A stretch of DNA of 40,760 nt from the NCBI RefSeq assembly GCF_001613045.1, contig NZ_BDBP01000094.1:1-40760 (forward strand). The letters run 5' to 3'. Positions 32,750-40,587 of the stretch are shown here, piece after piece. The notes under the pieces were generated by a model. The model made no database searches and was not told the DNA's origin. It saw nothing but the letters and a program-made list of their open reading frames with translations. Position numbers and translations under genes: made by a program. The stretch comes from Nocardia lijiangensis NBRC 108240 (GTDB taxonomy: Bacteria; Actinomycetota; Actinomycetes; Mycobacteriales; Mycobacteriaceae). The first letter of the stretch is position 1. Each line of letters opens with the position of its first letter.

Positions 32750-34132
32750 TCACGCGGGGTGAACGAGGTCGGCGCGCCGGGGCAGCAGTGCCGCGGCGAG
32801 CAATCCGGCGACACCCAGGGCGGCCAGCGTGATCATCGCGGCGGCGTAGGCGTGGCCGGTCAGCCCGGCGGCCAGGATGGTGCCCGCGATGGCGGTGCCG
32901 AGCGAGGAGCCGAGATTCGACACGCTGCGCGACAAGCCGGAGATCTCGCCCTGTTGGTCTTCGCTGAAACTGGACTGAACGATATTGACCGCCGGGGTCA
33001 GCATCACGCCCAATCCGACTCCGATCAGCAGCAATCCCGGAACGAAAGCCCAGAGGTTCTCGGAACGGCCGGTCAGCGCGATCAGCACGACGATGCCGAC
33101 AACGGTGATGAGGAAACCGGCCATGATCAGCGTGCGCTGGGCGCGCCGTCGTGCCAGTCGCGCGGCGGCCAGCGACGACACGAGCAGACCCAGGGTGGCC
33201 GCGGTGAAGATCACGCCGGTCTCGATCGCGTTGTATCCCCGCACCACCTGCAGATACGCCGCGACCACGAACGACGTCCCCATCAGCAACAGCCACTGGA
33301 GGTTCTGGGTGACCAGGCCGAGGTTCGAGGTGCGGTTACGGAACAGGCTCAGCGAGATCAGCGGCTCGCCCCCGGCTCGCTCCTTCGCGCGAATCCACAG
33401 GAAGAACCACGCCAGGACCGCAGCGCCCGCCACGAGCAGGGTGATCATCAGCCGAATGTCGTTGTCGGCAGCCAGGATTCCCATGACGAGCAGAACCAGG
33501 CCGATCGCCGACAGCACGGCACCCGGAATGTCGATCTCCTTTGTCGGGTCCGCGGGCACCGGATCGGTGATGCGCAGGCTGAGGAGCACGATCACCGCGA
33601 CCACCAGCGCCTGGAAGACGAAGGCCGCGCGCCAGCCGAGGCCCGAGGTGATGAGTCCGCCGAGCAGGGGTCCCGCCGCGGCGCCGATTCCGCCCATCGC
33701 CATGATGACGCCGAATGCCCGTGCGCGCGACGTCGTGTCGGTGAACAACAGGGTTGTCAGGATGTAGACCGGCGGGATCAGCATCGCCGTGCCGACGCCT
33801 TCCAGGATCGAGTTGCCCAGGATCAGCACGCCGAGTCCTGGCGCGATCGCGCTCAGCACGGCGCCGATGCCGTACACGATCAAGCCCAGGATGAAACAGC
33901 GTTTGCGCCCGTATCGGTCGGTCAGCTTGCCGCCGGGGATCATCAACGCGGCCATGACCAACAGAAAGGTCGTGATGACGATCTGCACCCCCTGCACGGT
34001 GGTGTTCAGATCGGCGCTGATGTCGTTGATCATCACGTTCATGTTCGAACCGGCGAAGCTGCAGATGAACTGCGCGAGCGCCAGCGGAACGAGCACCGCG
34101 CGCGGTGGGCTGGAGACACCTGTGTCGGCCAT
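32750..34132 (-). CDS. MFS transporter, DHA2 (EmrB/QacA) type
   Basis: 460 residues with about 14 hydrophobic segments. GGKLTDRYGRKRCFILG is motif A between helices 2 and 3, and GGIGAAAGPLLGGLITSGLGWRA contains the antiporter motif C and the R-A-x-F segment of proton-driven drug exporters. Family members expel hydrophobic drugs, dyes or natural products by proton antiport. It follows the GH15 gene after 13 bases and couples to the small membrane protein gene. It lies about 10 kb beyond the glycosyltransferases, so a role in exporting the cluster product is possible but unsupported. Confidence 0.92.
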   Translation of the reverse strand: MADTGVSSPPRAVLVPLALAQFICSFAGSNMNVMINDISADLNTTVQGVQIVITTFLLVMAALMIPGGKLTDRYGRKRCFILGLIVYGIGAVLSAIAPGLGVLILGNSILEGVGTAMLIPPVYILTTLLFTDTTSRARAFGVIMAMGGIGAAAGPLLGGLITSGLGWRAAFVFQALVVAVIVLLSLRITDPVPADPTKEIDIPGAVLSAIGLVLLVMGILAADNDIRLMITLLVAGAAVLAWFFLWIRAKERAGGEPLISLSLFRNRTSNLGLVTQNLQWLLLMGTSFVVAAYLQVVRGYNAIETGVIFTAATLGLLVSSLAAARLARRRAQRTLIMAGFLITVVGIVVLIALTGRSENLWAFVPGLLLIGVGLGVMLTPAVNIVQSSFSEDQQGEISGLSRSVSNLGSSLGTAIAGTILAAGLTGHAYAAAMITLAALGVAGLLAAALLPRRADLVHPA

Positions 34133-34145
34133 CGTCGGCGGCGAT

Positions 34146-35984
34146 CTATCCGGACGTCGAATCCGGCCGTGCCTCGGCGCGGTCGAGCTGCTCGTCGAGG
34201 GCCATCGCGGCCGCCACCAGCGCCAGGTGCGTGAACGCCTGCGGGAAGTTGCCGAGTTGCTCACCGGAGGGGCCGATCTCTTCGGCGAACAGCCCGACGT
34301 GGTTGGCGTAGGTGAGCATCTTGTCGAAGGCGTACCGCGCCTGCGTGAGACGACCCGCGCGGGCCAGCGCTTCCACGTACAAGAAGCTGCACAGGTTGAA
34401 GGTGCCCTCGACCCCGCGCAGACCGTCCGGGGACGCCTCCGGGTCGTACCGGTAGACCAGGCTGTCGCTGACCAGCTCCTGGTCCATGGCGTCCAGGGTG
34501 CTCAGCCACGCCGGGTCCATCGGCGACAGAAATCCCATGCGGGGCATCAGCAGCAGCGACGCATCCAGCACGTCGGTGGCGTAGTGCTGCACGAACGCCT
34601 GGCGTTTCGTGCTCCAGCCGCGATCGACGATCTGCGTGAACACCGCATCCCGCGCGCGCGTCCACCGCGCCACGTCGCCGGGGCGCGAGTATTTGGTGGC
34701 CAAGCGAACAGCGCGATCGAACGCCACCCAGGTCATCAGGCGGCTGTAGGTGAATTCCTGTCGGCCGCCCCGGGTTTCCCAGATGCCCTCGTCGGGCCGG
34801 TCCCAATTGTCGACCAGCCAGTCGATCAGTTTCGTGAACGATCGCCATCCGCCGATGCTGCCGATGTCGGGGGCCTGCGCCAGCGCGTCGGCGGCCTCGC
34901 CGTAGATGTCGAGCTGGATCTGATCCGCCGCCGCATTGCCGACTCGGACCGGCGCCGACCCCCGGTAGCCCTCGAAGTGGGCGAGCACCTCCTCCTCCAG
35001 CAGCGGGTCGCCATCGATCCGGTACATGATCTGGAGCGGCTCGCCCGAGGCGGTGCCGCCGGCGTCGAGACGCTCACGCAGCCAACGGCGGAACGCATAC
35101 GCCTCCTCGGTGAAGCCCAAGTCGATCAGCGCCCGCACCGACAGGGCGGCGTCCCGGATCCAGGTGTAGCGGTAGTCCCAGTTGCGCTCACCGCCCACCT
35201 GCTCCGGCAGCCCCATGGTGGCCGCGGCGATCGGCGCCCCGGTCGGCGCGTAGGTGAGCAGTTTCAATGTGATCGCGGAGCGATTGACCATGTCCCGCCA
35301 GCGGCCCTGGTAGGTGGACGAGCGCAGCCAGGACTGCCAGAAGTTCCGGCACCGTTCGAAGTCGGCGGTGACCTCGTCGCGCGTCGGCGGCTCGGGCGCC
35401 GGTCCGCCACTTGCCATGCTGGTCAGCGTCACCACGGCCGTCTCGCCTTCGGAGAGGGTGAAGTGCGCCGTGATGTCACCACCTTCGCCGGTCAGCGTCA
35501 CCGGGTCGGTGGCCTGCAGGTGCAGATCGGTGCCCGGGCCGTGGAAGACCACCGCTCCGTGGTCGAGCCGTTCGATGGTGTGGGTGGCGCGACCGTAGTC
35601 GAATCGCGGACGGCAGGTGAGGGTGAACGACAGCCGCCCTCGCACCACCCTGGCCACCCGCACCAGCCGATGCCGGTCGGTGGGCTCGGAACCCCGGATC
35701 GGATCCATGAAGTCACCGACCTCGCCGACCCCGTCCGGCCCCAGGAATCGGGTGACGAGAATGGCCGTATCCGGCATGTACAGCTGGCGCACCGACGCTT
35801 CCGCGGTGTCCACGGCCAGCCGGCAGAAACCGCCACGCTCACTGTCCAACAGCGAAGCGAAGATGCTCGGCGAATCGAACCTCGGCGTGCACCACCAGTC
35901 GATCGTGCCCGCAGAGGACACCAGAGCCACGGTTTGCAGGTCGCCGACGATGCCGTGCTCGGCGATCGGTGGGTAGGCGTTCAC
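34146..35984 (-). CDS. Glycoside hydrolase family 15 (trehalase/glucoamylase-like)
   Basis: 612 residues, GTG start with AAGGAG at good spacing. The N-terminal beta domain begins IAEHGIVGDLQTVALVSSAG with IDWWCTPRFDSPSIF, standard for bacterial GH15. The (alpha/alpha)6 catalytic domain has RNWDYRYTWIRDAALSV, then IWETRGGRQEFTYSRLMTW with the probable catalytic acid Glu, and VEGTFNLCSFLYVEALARAG with the probable base region. Mycobacterial relatives hydrolyse trehalose and others cleave alpha-glucans. It is the first gene of a unit with the MFS transporter (13-base gap). No signal peptide, so cytosolic. Confidence 0.92.
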   Translation of the reverse strand: MNAYPPIAEHGIVGDLQTVALVSSAGTIDWWCTPRFDSPSIFASLLDSERGGFCRLAVDTAEASVRQLYMPDTAILVTRFLGPDGVGEVGDFMDPIRGSEPTDRHRLVRVARVVRGRLSFTLTCRPRFDYGRATHTIERLDHGAVVFHGPGTDLHLQATDPVTLTGEGGDITAHFTLSEGETAVVTLTSMASGGPAPEPPTRDEVTADFERCRNFWQSWLRSSTYQGRWRDMVNRSAITLKLLTYAPTGAPIAAATMGLPEQVGGERNWDYRYTWIRDAALSVRALIDLGFTEEAYAFRRWLRERLDAGGTASGEPLQIMYRIDGDPLLEEEVLAHFEGYRGSAPVRVGNAAADQIQLDIYGEAADALAQAPDIGSIGGWRSFTKLIDWLVDNWDRPDEGIWETRGGRQEFTYSRLMTWVAFDRAVRLATKYSRPGDVARWTRARDAVFTQIVDRGWSTKRQAFVQHYATDVLDASLLLMPRMGFLSPMDPAWLSTLDAMDQELVSDSLVYRYDPEASPDGLRGVEGTFNLCSFLYVEALARAGRLTQARYAFDKMLTYANHVGLFAEEIGPSGEQLGNFPQAFTHLALVAAAMALDEQLDRAEARPDSTSG

Positions 35985-36079
35985 GAGCGCTCCTTCATCC
36001 CCGGCGCTGGTGCCGCCGCTCTCGGGGTGGACACCGCGCCGGTCTCCATGCGCTGCGGTTGGCGTTCGCCGTCACCGCT

Positions 36080-36475
36080 TTACGCGGTGGGTGATTGCCC
36101 CAGCGCCCGCGCCTTGAGTTGTTCGAACTCCTCCGCGGTGATCACCCCGGAGTCCTGCAACGACTTCGCCTCGGTGATCTGTTCGGCGGGGGACTTCCCG
36201 GCTACCTGGCGGATGTACTCGTCGGTGCTCTGCTTGGCTTCGAGTTGCATCTGCCGAGACCGCTCGGCCATACCTCGTCCGCGGACGATCAGGTAGATGA
36301 ACGCGGAGATGTATGGCAGCAGTATCAACGCGATCACCCACAGGGTCTTGCCGAAGCCGGAGACGGTGTGGTCGCGGAACAGATCGACCAAGATCTGGAA
36401 AAGCACGATCAAGTACGCCACGAAGGCGAACACGATGATCGTGTACCACAACAGGTCCCAGAACGAATCCAACAT
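36080..36475 (-). CDS. PLDc_N-SHOCT membrane protein
   Basis: 131 residues. Two membrane helices (about 8-30 and 42-63) with the PLDc_N pattern FGKTLWVIALILLPYISAFIY, a charged helix (ERSRQMQLEAKQ) and a C-terminal SHOCT motif, ITEAKSLQDSGVITAEEFEQ. GGAGGAGG lies seven bases before the ATG. It is 95 bases upstream of the GH15 gene in the same direction. This two-domain combination is common in actinobacteria, often near stress genes, with unknown function. Confidence 0.87.
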   Translation of the reverse strand: MLDSFWDLLWYTIIVFAFVAYLIVLFQILVDLFRDHTVSGFGKTLWVIALILLPYISAFIYLIVRGRGMAERSRQMQLEAKQSTDEYIRQVAGKSPAEQITEAKSLQDSGVITAEEFEQLKARALGQSPTA

Positions 36476-36890
36476 GGTGAACCTCCTCCGAGTGGGTATC
36501 TCCTCTTCCCGACCGACCGGGCGTCGCCCGTCGGCGTCGGAGTCGGACGATTCACCGCTGATTCAGCCCGCCTCGCATCGCCTACGCGCACATCCGTTCA
36601 CCGATGATATCCGGCGAACCTCGCGGATACGTCAACTCTCAGCAACCGCAACCGTTAGGGCTTGGTCTGGTACCTGCCAGCCCATCCAACCTCGTGTCAG
36701 CACAGTAGCAAACACTCGGGAACAGCGAAACCTGTTCATTTCACTGCGGCGGGATGCTCCGGGCGAAACGGCCGACGGTCACGGTGCCGCATCATTGCTA
36801 CGACGCTGCTCGCGCAGCGCCGCCCGGGGGTCGCCGAGACCGTATGGTCGATCGCGACCTGTGTGTTCCCCGAGAAGGAGGAGTCAGGAA
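36476..36890. other. Divergent intergenic region without a recognisable gene
   Basis: 415 bases between the divergent PLDc_N-SHOCT and GYD genes. It must hold both promoters. Strong ribosome sites abut each gene (GGAGGAGG on the left, GAAGGAGGAG on the right). I could not define a convincing -10/-35 pair, and no conserved RNA fold or repeat stood out. Confidence 0.55.
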
Positions 36891-37217
36891 ATGCCCAAGT
36901 ATCTGTGGCGAGTCAGCTACTCCGAGGAGGGGGCTCGCGGTGTGCTGGCGCAGGGCGGCAGCGCCCGCCGAGCGGCCATCACGGAAATGGTCGAGAGCGT
37001 GGGCGGCCATGTGGACGCCTGCTATTTCGCTTTCGGTGAGGACGATCTGTTCGTGATCGGCGATGCCCCGGACGAGGTTTCGGCCGCGGCGCTCGCCATC
37101 CGGACCGCGGCCTCCGGTGCGGCGATATCGCACACCGTGACGCTGCTGACCCCCGAGCAGGTCGACGAAGCCGTCGCGCGGGACGTTACCTATCGGCCTC
37201 CGGTCGAGGCTTCCTGA
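36891..37217 (+). CDS. GYD-domain protein
   Basis: 108 residues with the GYD family pattern: MPKYLWRVSYSEEGARGVL, then SARRAAITEMVESVGGHVDA, the strand CYFAFGEDDLFVIGDAPDEV and a closing THE-like segment ISHTVTLLTPEQVDEAV. The strong ribosome site GAAGGAGGAG fixes the ATG at 36891 against longer in-frame options. These are small cytosolic ferredoxin-like proteins of unknown function. The gene ends in a region with a strong hairpin shared with the convergent secreted-protein gene. Confidence 0.88.
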   Translation: MPKYLWRVSYSEEGARGVLAQGGSARRAAITEMVESVGGHVDACYFAFGEDDLFVIGDAPDEVSAAALAIRTAASGAAISHTVTLLTPEQVDEAVARDVTYRPPVEAS

Positions 37218-37232
37218 CCCCAACGGGAGGCA

Positions 37233-37276
37233 GGCGCGGTTGCCGCCGCACCTCCCCTCCGGTCGGCAACCGCGCC
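37233..37276. terminator. Bidirectional hairpin terminator between convergent genes
   Basis: GGCGCGGTTGCCG at 37233-37245 pairs perfectly with CGGCAACCGCGCC at 37264-37276, a 13-bp stem with an 18-base loop. It sits 16 bases after the GYD stop and 58 bases beyond the stop of the gene arriving from the right. No T tract follows, which is usual for actinobacterial terminators. Confidence 0.65.
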
Positions 37277-37334
37277 CCACAACGCGGCTGGGCCTCGAAT
37301 ACGCCGTGGCGCAGTGTTATTCAGGCCGGGACGG

Positions 37335-37631
37335 TCACTCCTCGATGACGTAAGTGATGTCCTCGCAGCTGGCTACGTAGTTGCCCTTCGACTCGGCATC
37401 GACGTAGACCACATCTTTGTCGCAGTCGGGGTGGTAGATGGCGAGCTTACGCATTGCCCCGCAACGGTTGTGGTAGTAGACCGTCGTAGTCGACCAGCCC
37501 TTGTCGTACGAGTACGTGAAACAGCCGGTCTCACCCCGTTCAGCGGAGGCGGGGGCGGCGGTGGCGACGCCGACTCCGACCGAGGCGGCGGCAAGAACAA
37601 CTCCAGCCAACAGCTTGCTCATCTTGTGCAT
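37335..37631 (-). CDS. Small secreted protein with four cysteines
   Basis: 98 residues. A Sec signal peptide (MHKMSKLL, a hydrophobic core AGVVLAAASVGVGVATAA, then PASA-ERGE) leads to a mature part of about 68 residues. That part has four cysteines (TGCF, NRCG, HPDCD, ASCE) and many tyrosines, fitting a compact fold held by two disulfides. GAAAGG precedes two adjacent ATG codons at 37634 and 37631; the second has better spacing. Its codon usage is less GC-biased than its neighbours. No family is recognised. Confidence 0.7.
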   Translation of the reverse strand: MHKMSKLLAGVVLAAASVGVGVATAAPASAERGETGCFTYSYDKGWSTTTVYYHNRCGAMRKLAIYHPDCDKDVVYVDAESKGNYVASCEDITYVIEE

Positions 37632-37809
37632 CATGACCTTTCGATAACCGGCACGCTGAACCAGACACCAGCTTGCTCTGCGATTGCACGTGCCGATGCT
37701 TGCCTCTCTCGTTTGGCGGTGTCGTGCCAAGACGACAACGGTAGAAGTGATGCGCCGCCCGCAATTGCCTGTGAGCGCACGAGAGTTTTCTCCGAGCGCA
37801 GCGCCGGGA

Positions 37810-37834
37810 GTTTGCCGCGACGCGTAGCGGGTAT
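37810..37834 (+). promoter_or_regulatory. SigB/SigF-type promoter match
   Basis: GTTT at 37810-37813 and GGGTAT at 37829-37834 are separated by 15 bases, matching the general-stress sigma factor consensus (GTTT, 15-17 bases, GGGTA) known from mycobacteria and Bacillus. It points toward the truncated AraC-like gene 80 bases downstream. No similar match was found upstream of the other genes I checked. Function is inferred from sequence only. Confidence 0.5.
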
Positions 37835-37913
37835 GTAGCCGACCGGCGCCGGATCGGTACGCGGCGTGCTCATAGGTGACAGATCACGGTGCAGGGAGGG
37901 TGTAGGGAGATTG

Positions 37914-38267
37914 ATGCCGACAACGGACGGAGTCGACTCCTTCGAATCCACGACGACACACCACGTCGCCCGGCACGAGCGCGCGGACTACTGGGCCGAA
38001 CTCGTGCAGTCACACCAGCGCGCACGCTTGAGCTCCGTATTTCCCCACCAACGCGACTTCCACGGACGCTCGGTGCGGCGCCGGACCGCCAGCTACCAGA
38101 TGATCGGATGGGAGGCCGACGCCGTAACCTATTACCGCACCGCCGAGCATGTGTGCACCGACTCCGACGAAGACTATCGCCTGATGCTGCCCACCACCGG
38201 GCACATCACCATCCGGCAGAACGATCGACACACATCCATGGCTCCCGGCACCGGCTGCCTGCCGTGA
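37914..38267 (+). pseudogene. Truncated AraC-family regulator (N-terminal AraC-binding-like domain only)
   Basis: 117 codons from ATG 37914, with TAGGGAGA upstream. The sequence from HERADYWAELVQSHQ through FHGRSVRRRTASYQMIGWEA and YRLMLPTTGHITIRQNDR to PGTGCL is the N-terminal cupin-like sensor domain of AraC-type activators. It then stops, where the family continues with the rest of the cupin and a helix-turn-helix domain near residues 220-320. No helix-turn-helix sequence is found downstream in any frame. The gene is broken, or makes only a sensor fragment. A fragment of another gene lies immediately after it, supporting local decay. Confidence 0.65.
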
Positions 38268-38284
38268 ACGCAATTCACCAGTGA

Positions 38285-38452
38285 TCAGCGTCGGCCACCG
38301 GGTTGTCCCGCTGCACCCGCGACGTTGGCGTTGTGGACCGAACAGACCCACCAGCTGTCGTTGCGTTCGGTGAAAACCCATGTGCCGCGGTTGGTTATCG
38401 AGAACTCCGGTGTCCGCAGTGTCTGCTCGACGTCGAATCGGCATCGCCCAGC
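38285..38452 (-). pseudogene. C-terminal fragment of a SnoaL/DUF4440-like protein
   Basis: On the minus strand a frame ending at TGA 38285-38287 reads EQTLRTPEFSITNRGTWVF, then TERNDSWWVCSVHNANVAG. The last beta-hairpin, a T-[YW]-V-x-T-x-R-x-x-x-W-W-x-x-S-x-H-N pattern, is the usual ending of SnoaL/SgcJ/DUF4440 proteins of about 130 residues. Only about 55 codons remain, with no start and no N-terminal helices. The fragment is in frame with, and directly after, the DUF5995 stop. It looks like the remnant of a deleted gene. Confidence 0.5.
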
Positions 38453-38518
38453 CCGCGCCGTCCGGTGGCGGTGATCACCGGAGTCGGCGCCGGGCTGGGC
38501 GGAGTGGTCGTCCGATCG

Positions 38519-39223
38519 TCACTTCGGCGGCGGAACGACCGGGGTGACGAGCATCCGGCCCGCGGTGGCGACGGTGTCCTCGAGGGTTCGCTTCGTCATT
38601 CCGAGAAGCACGCTGTTGTTGCGCTGTGCCCAGAGCATCTGCGTGGTGGCCCAGGCGGTGTCGCGGGCGCGGGCGATACTGAAACTGCTCAGGATGTGCT
38701 CGAGCGTTTCGGCGTCCTTGGTGGCGAGCTTCAGCAGCGCGGGCTCGTATTCCGCCCGGACCTCCGCCTCGATCTTGGCCAGTAGCTCGTTGACCCTGAG
38801 GTAGTCGTCGTGCACCGGCTTGGTGTCGGGCGTGGTGCCCCGCTCCTTGCAGGTTTCCACCACCGCGACCGCCAAATCGTGGTTGATATGGGCGTTCATG
38901 CCCGCCAGTGCGAACTGCAACGGCCACACGGTGCGGTTGGAACGCGCATCGAAGACCGGTCGCCAGACCGGGTTGGGCCGCTTGCCGAGCTTGGCGGCGT
39001 CGACCGCGTCGAAGTACAGCCGCGCGAAGATCACGTCGAGGCGTTCGACGAAGTCGTTGTCCTTGAAGAATCCTCCGGTGATCTGCTGTCCCACCAATTC
39101 GGTGACGCGCAGGTACATGTTGTTGAAGCTCGCGACTCCGTCTCGCGGATCGAGTTCGTCCTTGATGGCGCGCATCCGCCGGACGACCTCTTCGACGGGA
39201 CCGGGAATCTGAGTGGTCTTCAT
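38519..39223 (-). CDS. DUF5995-family protein
   Basis: 234 residues. GGAGGAGG directly upstream fixes the ATG at 39223 rather than in-frame codons further out. The sequence is all-helical: VVRRMRAIKDELDPRDGVASFNNMYLRVTE opens the family, followed by DFVERLDVIFARLYFDAV, the histidine-bearing MNAHINHDLAVAVVETC and FSIARARDTAWATTQMLW. Conserved His and Asp residues suggest a metal or substrate site of unknown use. The family occurs widely in actinobacteria. It appears to be transcribed alone. Confidence 0.85.
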   Translation of the reverse strand: MKTTQIPGPVEEVVRRMRAIKDELDPRDGVASFNNMYLRVTELVGQQITGGFFKDNDFVERLDVIFARLYFDAVDAAKLGKRPNPVWRPVFDARSNRTVWPLQFALAGMNAHINHDLAVAVVETCKERGTTPDTKPVHDDYLRVNELLAKIEAEVRAEYEPALLKLATKDAETLEHILSSFSIARARDTAWATTQMLWAQRNNSVLLGMTKRTLEDTVATAGRMLVTPVVPPPK

Positions 39224-39562
39224 GGTGTCCTCCTCCGCAGGATCGTTTCGACCGTCAGCGACATTGTGTGGATGCTGTATCGAAAGCACTCGTAAACCCA
39301 CTGGTGCAGTGTCGATTTCGCAGCTGCGAGACTTGCGGCTCTTATCGAGCGGAGATCATTGGTTTCCGCGTGTCCGCATCGAACCATCGCCCCCATACGA
39401 CGGACGGATTCACGTACTTCCCAAATATACTGGCAAGCCAACTCGCTCACCGGAGATTGAGATTTCTCTCCCGTCGACGGACGGGTGCGCCCGATGCCGG
39501 AGTACGCGGCCCGGGTGAACACGAGTTCGAAAATTGGGGGACGGTGTTCTCTCGATCCGAGC
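39224..39562. other. Intergenic stretch without a recognisable gene
   Basis: 339 bases upstream of the DUF5995 start and downstream of the STAS-like stop. It is less GC-rich than the genes. Only small inverted repeats such as GGAGA/TCTCC were seen. The DUF5995 promoter should lie near 39230-39330, but no clear consensus was found. Confidence 0.5.
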
Positions 39563-39931
39563 TCAACGGTCGGCCGCTGCCACCCAAGCGATCGCTTCGT
39601 CTCGCTTCGCGACGGGGAAGCGTTTGAATTCTCCCGGTGTCATCCATACGAACAGCGAGGTGACGGTGATCATCCAGTCGAGGTCGGTGACCAGTGCGAT
39701 CCGTTTCCAGCGCGTGAGGTGCTCGATTCCGAGCTTCATGTCCTCCCACGCCGCTTCGGGTGACATGCCTTCGAATCGTTCGAATACCAAGACGATTCGG
39801 ATTTCTTTGCCGTGCTCCAAAACTTCCCGCACGGCGGGCATCAGTATTTCTTCGTAGTCGGATGCCTCGAGACGTCCTGTTGCTTCGAACCCGATGACGC
39901 CGTCCGGCAATCCTCCGATCGGTTTCAGCAT
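39563..39931 (-). CDS. STAS/SpoIIAA-like protein
   Basis: 122 residues beginning MLKPIGGLPDGVIGFEATG, the family's usual first strand pair. GRLEASDYEEILMPAVREVL follows, then IRIVLVFERFEGMSPEAAWED and a KRIALVTDLDWM strand. This is the SpoIIAA-like fold (DUF3478-type), a relative of anti-sigma-antagonist STAS domains but usually without the phosphorylated serine motif; no D-S-[SG]-G is present here. The ATG at 39931 is chosen because the family starts there, although the frame is open further upstream. Role unknown; lipid binding or regulation has been proposed for relatives. Confidence 0.82.
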   Translation of the reverse strand: MLKPIGGLPDGVIGFEATGRLEASDYEEILMPAVREVLEHGKEIRIVLVFERFEGMSPEAAWEDMKLGIEHLTRWKRIALVTDLDWMITVTSLFVWMTPGEFKRFPVAKRDEAIAWVAAADR

Positions 39932-40356
39932 GACCACGACCGTAGCACTCTCACCGAATCGATCGCAGGTGCTCATTCGAAATGCGCACGATGTACGTCG
40001 AGTGTCCAACTCTTTGCCGAAGCCGACCAATTCGGCGCCGTACTGGTCCGCTTGCACTGCGATCGCTGTGACGTGTCTGTCCGGGCTCGGGTTGGTAAGT
40101 CGCCCCTGCCGAAGCTCAGTGAAGCATGCGCTGTCCACCGCACGGCTGCGGGCACGAGCACGATCGGCGCCGATTGCCGACACCGGCGATTCTCATGAGG
40201 TGGTACGACTCGTCGGCGGATGGCGAAAGATATCTCCGGTCAAGCGGATTCGTTGCGATCGGCGGTAGCTCACCGTAGGGGAGTGGGGCGTGGAACGCCG
40301 ACTTGTTGGTCATCGATTCCGGCCGCACGCCAAACACCCTGTCCCACGACGACAAA

Positions 40357-40395
40357 TGGTCCGTCCTCCCGAGGTCGAAACGGGAGGACGGACCA
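40357..40395 (-). terminator. Perfect 15-bp hairpin, probable terminator on the minus strand
   Basis: TGGTCCGTCCTCCCG at 40357-40371 and CGGGAGGACGGACCA at 40381-40395 form a perfect stem around a nine-base loop. Read on the minus strand the stem is followed by TTTGTC, a weak T tract. It would end transcripts coming from the right edge. It could instead be part of a small RNA or a mobile-element relic. Confidence 0.55.
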
Positions 40396-40468
40396 CTTCC
40401 CCGTAAGCCGCGGGAACGCCGCCACGTTCTCGGGCCGCTCCGACCTTATCGGGCGGAGAGGCGAAAAG

Positions 40469-40498
40469 GTGTCATCCGACACGAATCGGACGTGACAC
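40469..40498. repeat. Imperfect inverted repeat
   Basis: GTGTCATCCGA at 40469-40479 and TCGGACGTGACAC at 40486-40498 are reverse complements apart from a two-base bulge. With the hairpin 74 bases to the left it could form a double terminator for the gene entering from the right edge, or an operator. No protein site is recognised. Confidence 0.35.
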
Positions 40499-40587
40499 GA
40501 GGCCCATTCGGCGTGTCGCATTTGCGCCGCTTGTTCGGATCCGCGACGCGCCTACCAGCGCGGTAACACTCGCGAGGCAGTCGAGGC

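Larger units (their letters stand above)
39932..40587. other. About 650 bases with no recognisable gene
   Basis: Both strands carry only short, arginine- or serine-rich frames without ribosome sites or family likeness. The stretch holds two inverted repeats: a perfect 15-bp hairpin at 40357-40395 and an imperfect one at 40469-40498. It may contain decayed sequence, a small RNA or only the promoter of the STAS-like gene. Confidence 0.5.

Noticed and set aside
38331..38474. Plus-strand reading with QLSLRSVKTHV, resembling a LuxR helix-turn-helix
   Set aside because: The resemblance covers about ten residues and then fails, and the complementary strand reads as a longer, better match to a SnoaL/DUF4440 C-terminus.
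38469..38480. Perfect 12-base palindrome CGGTGATCACCG
   Set aside because: It is short and GC-rich, lies inside the decayed gene fragment, and has no promoter nearby, so chance is a sufficient explanation.
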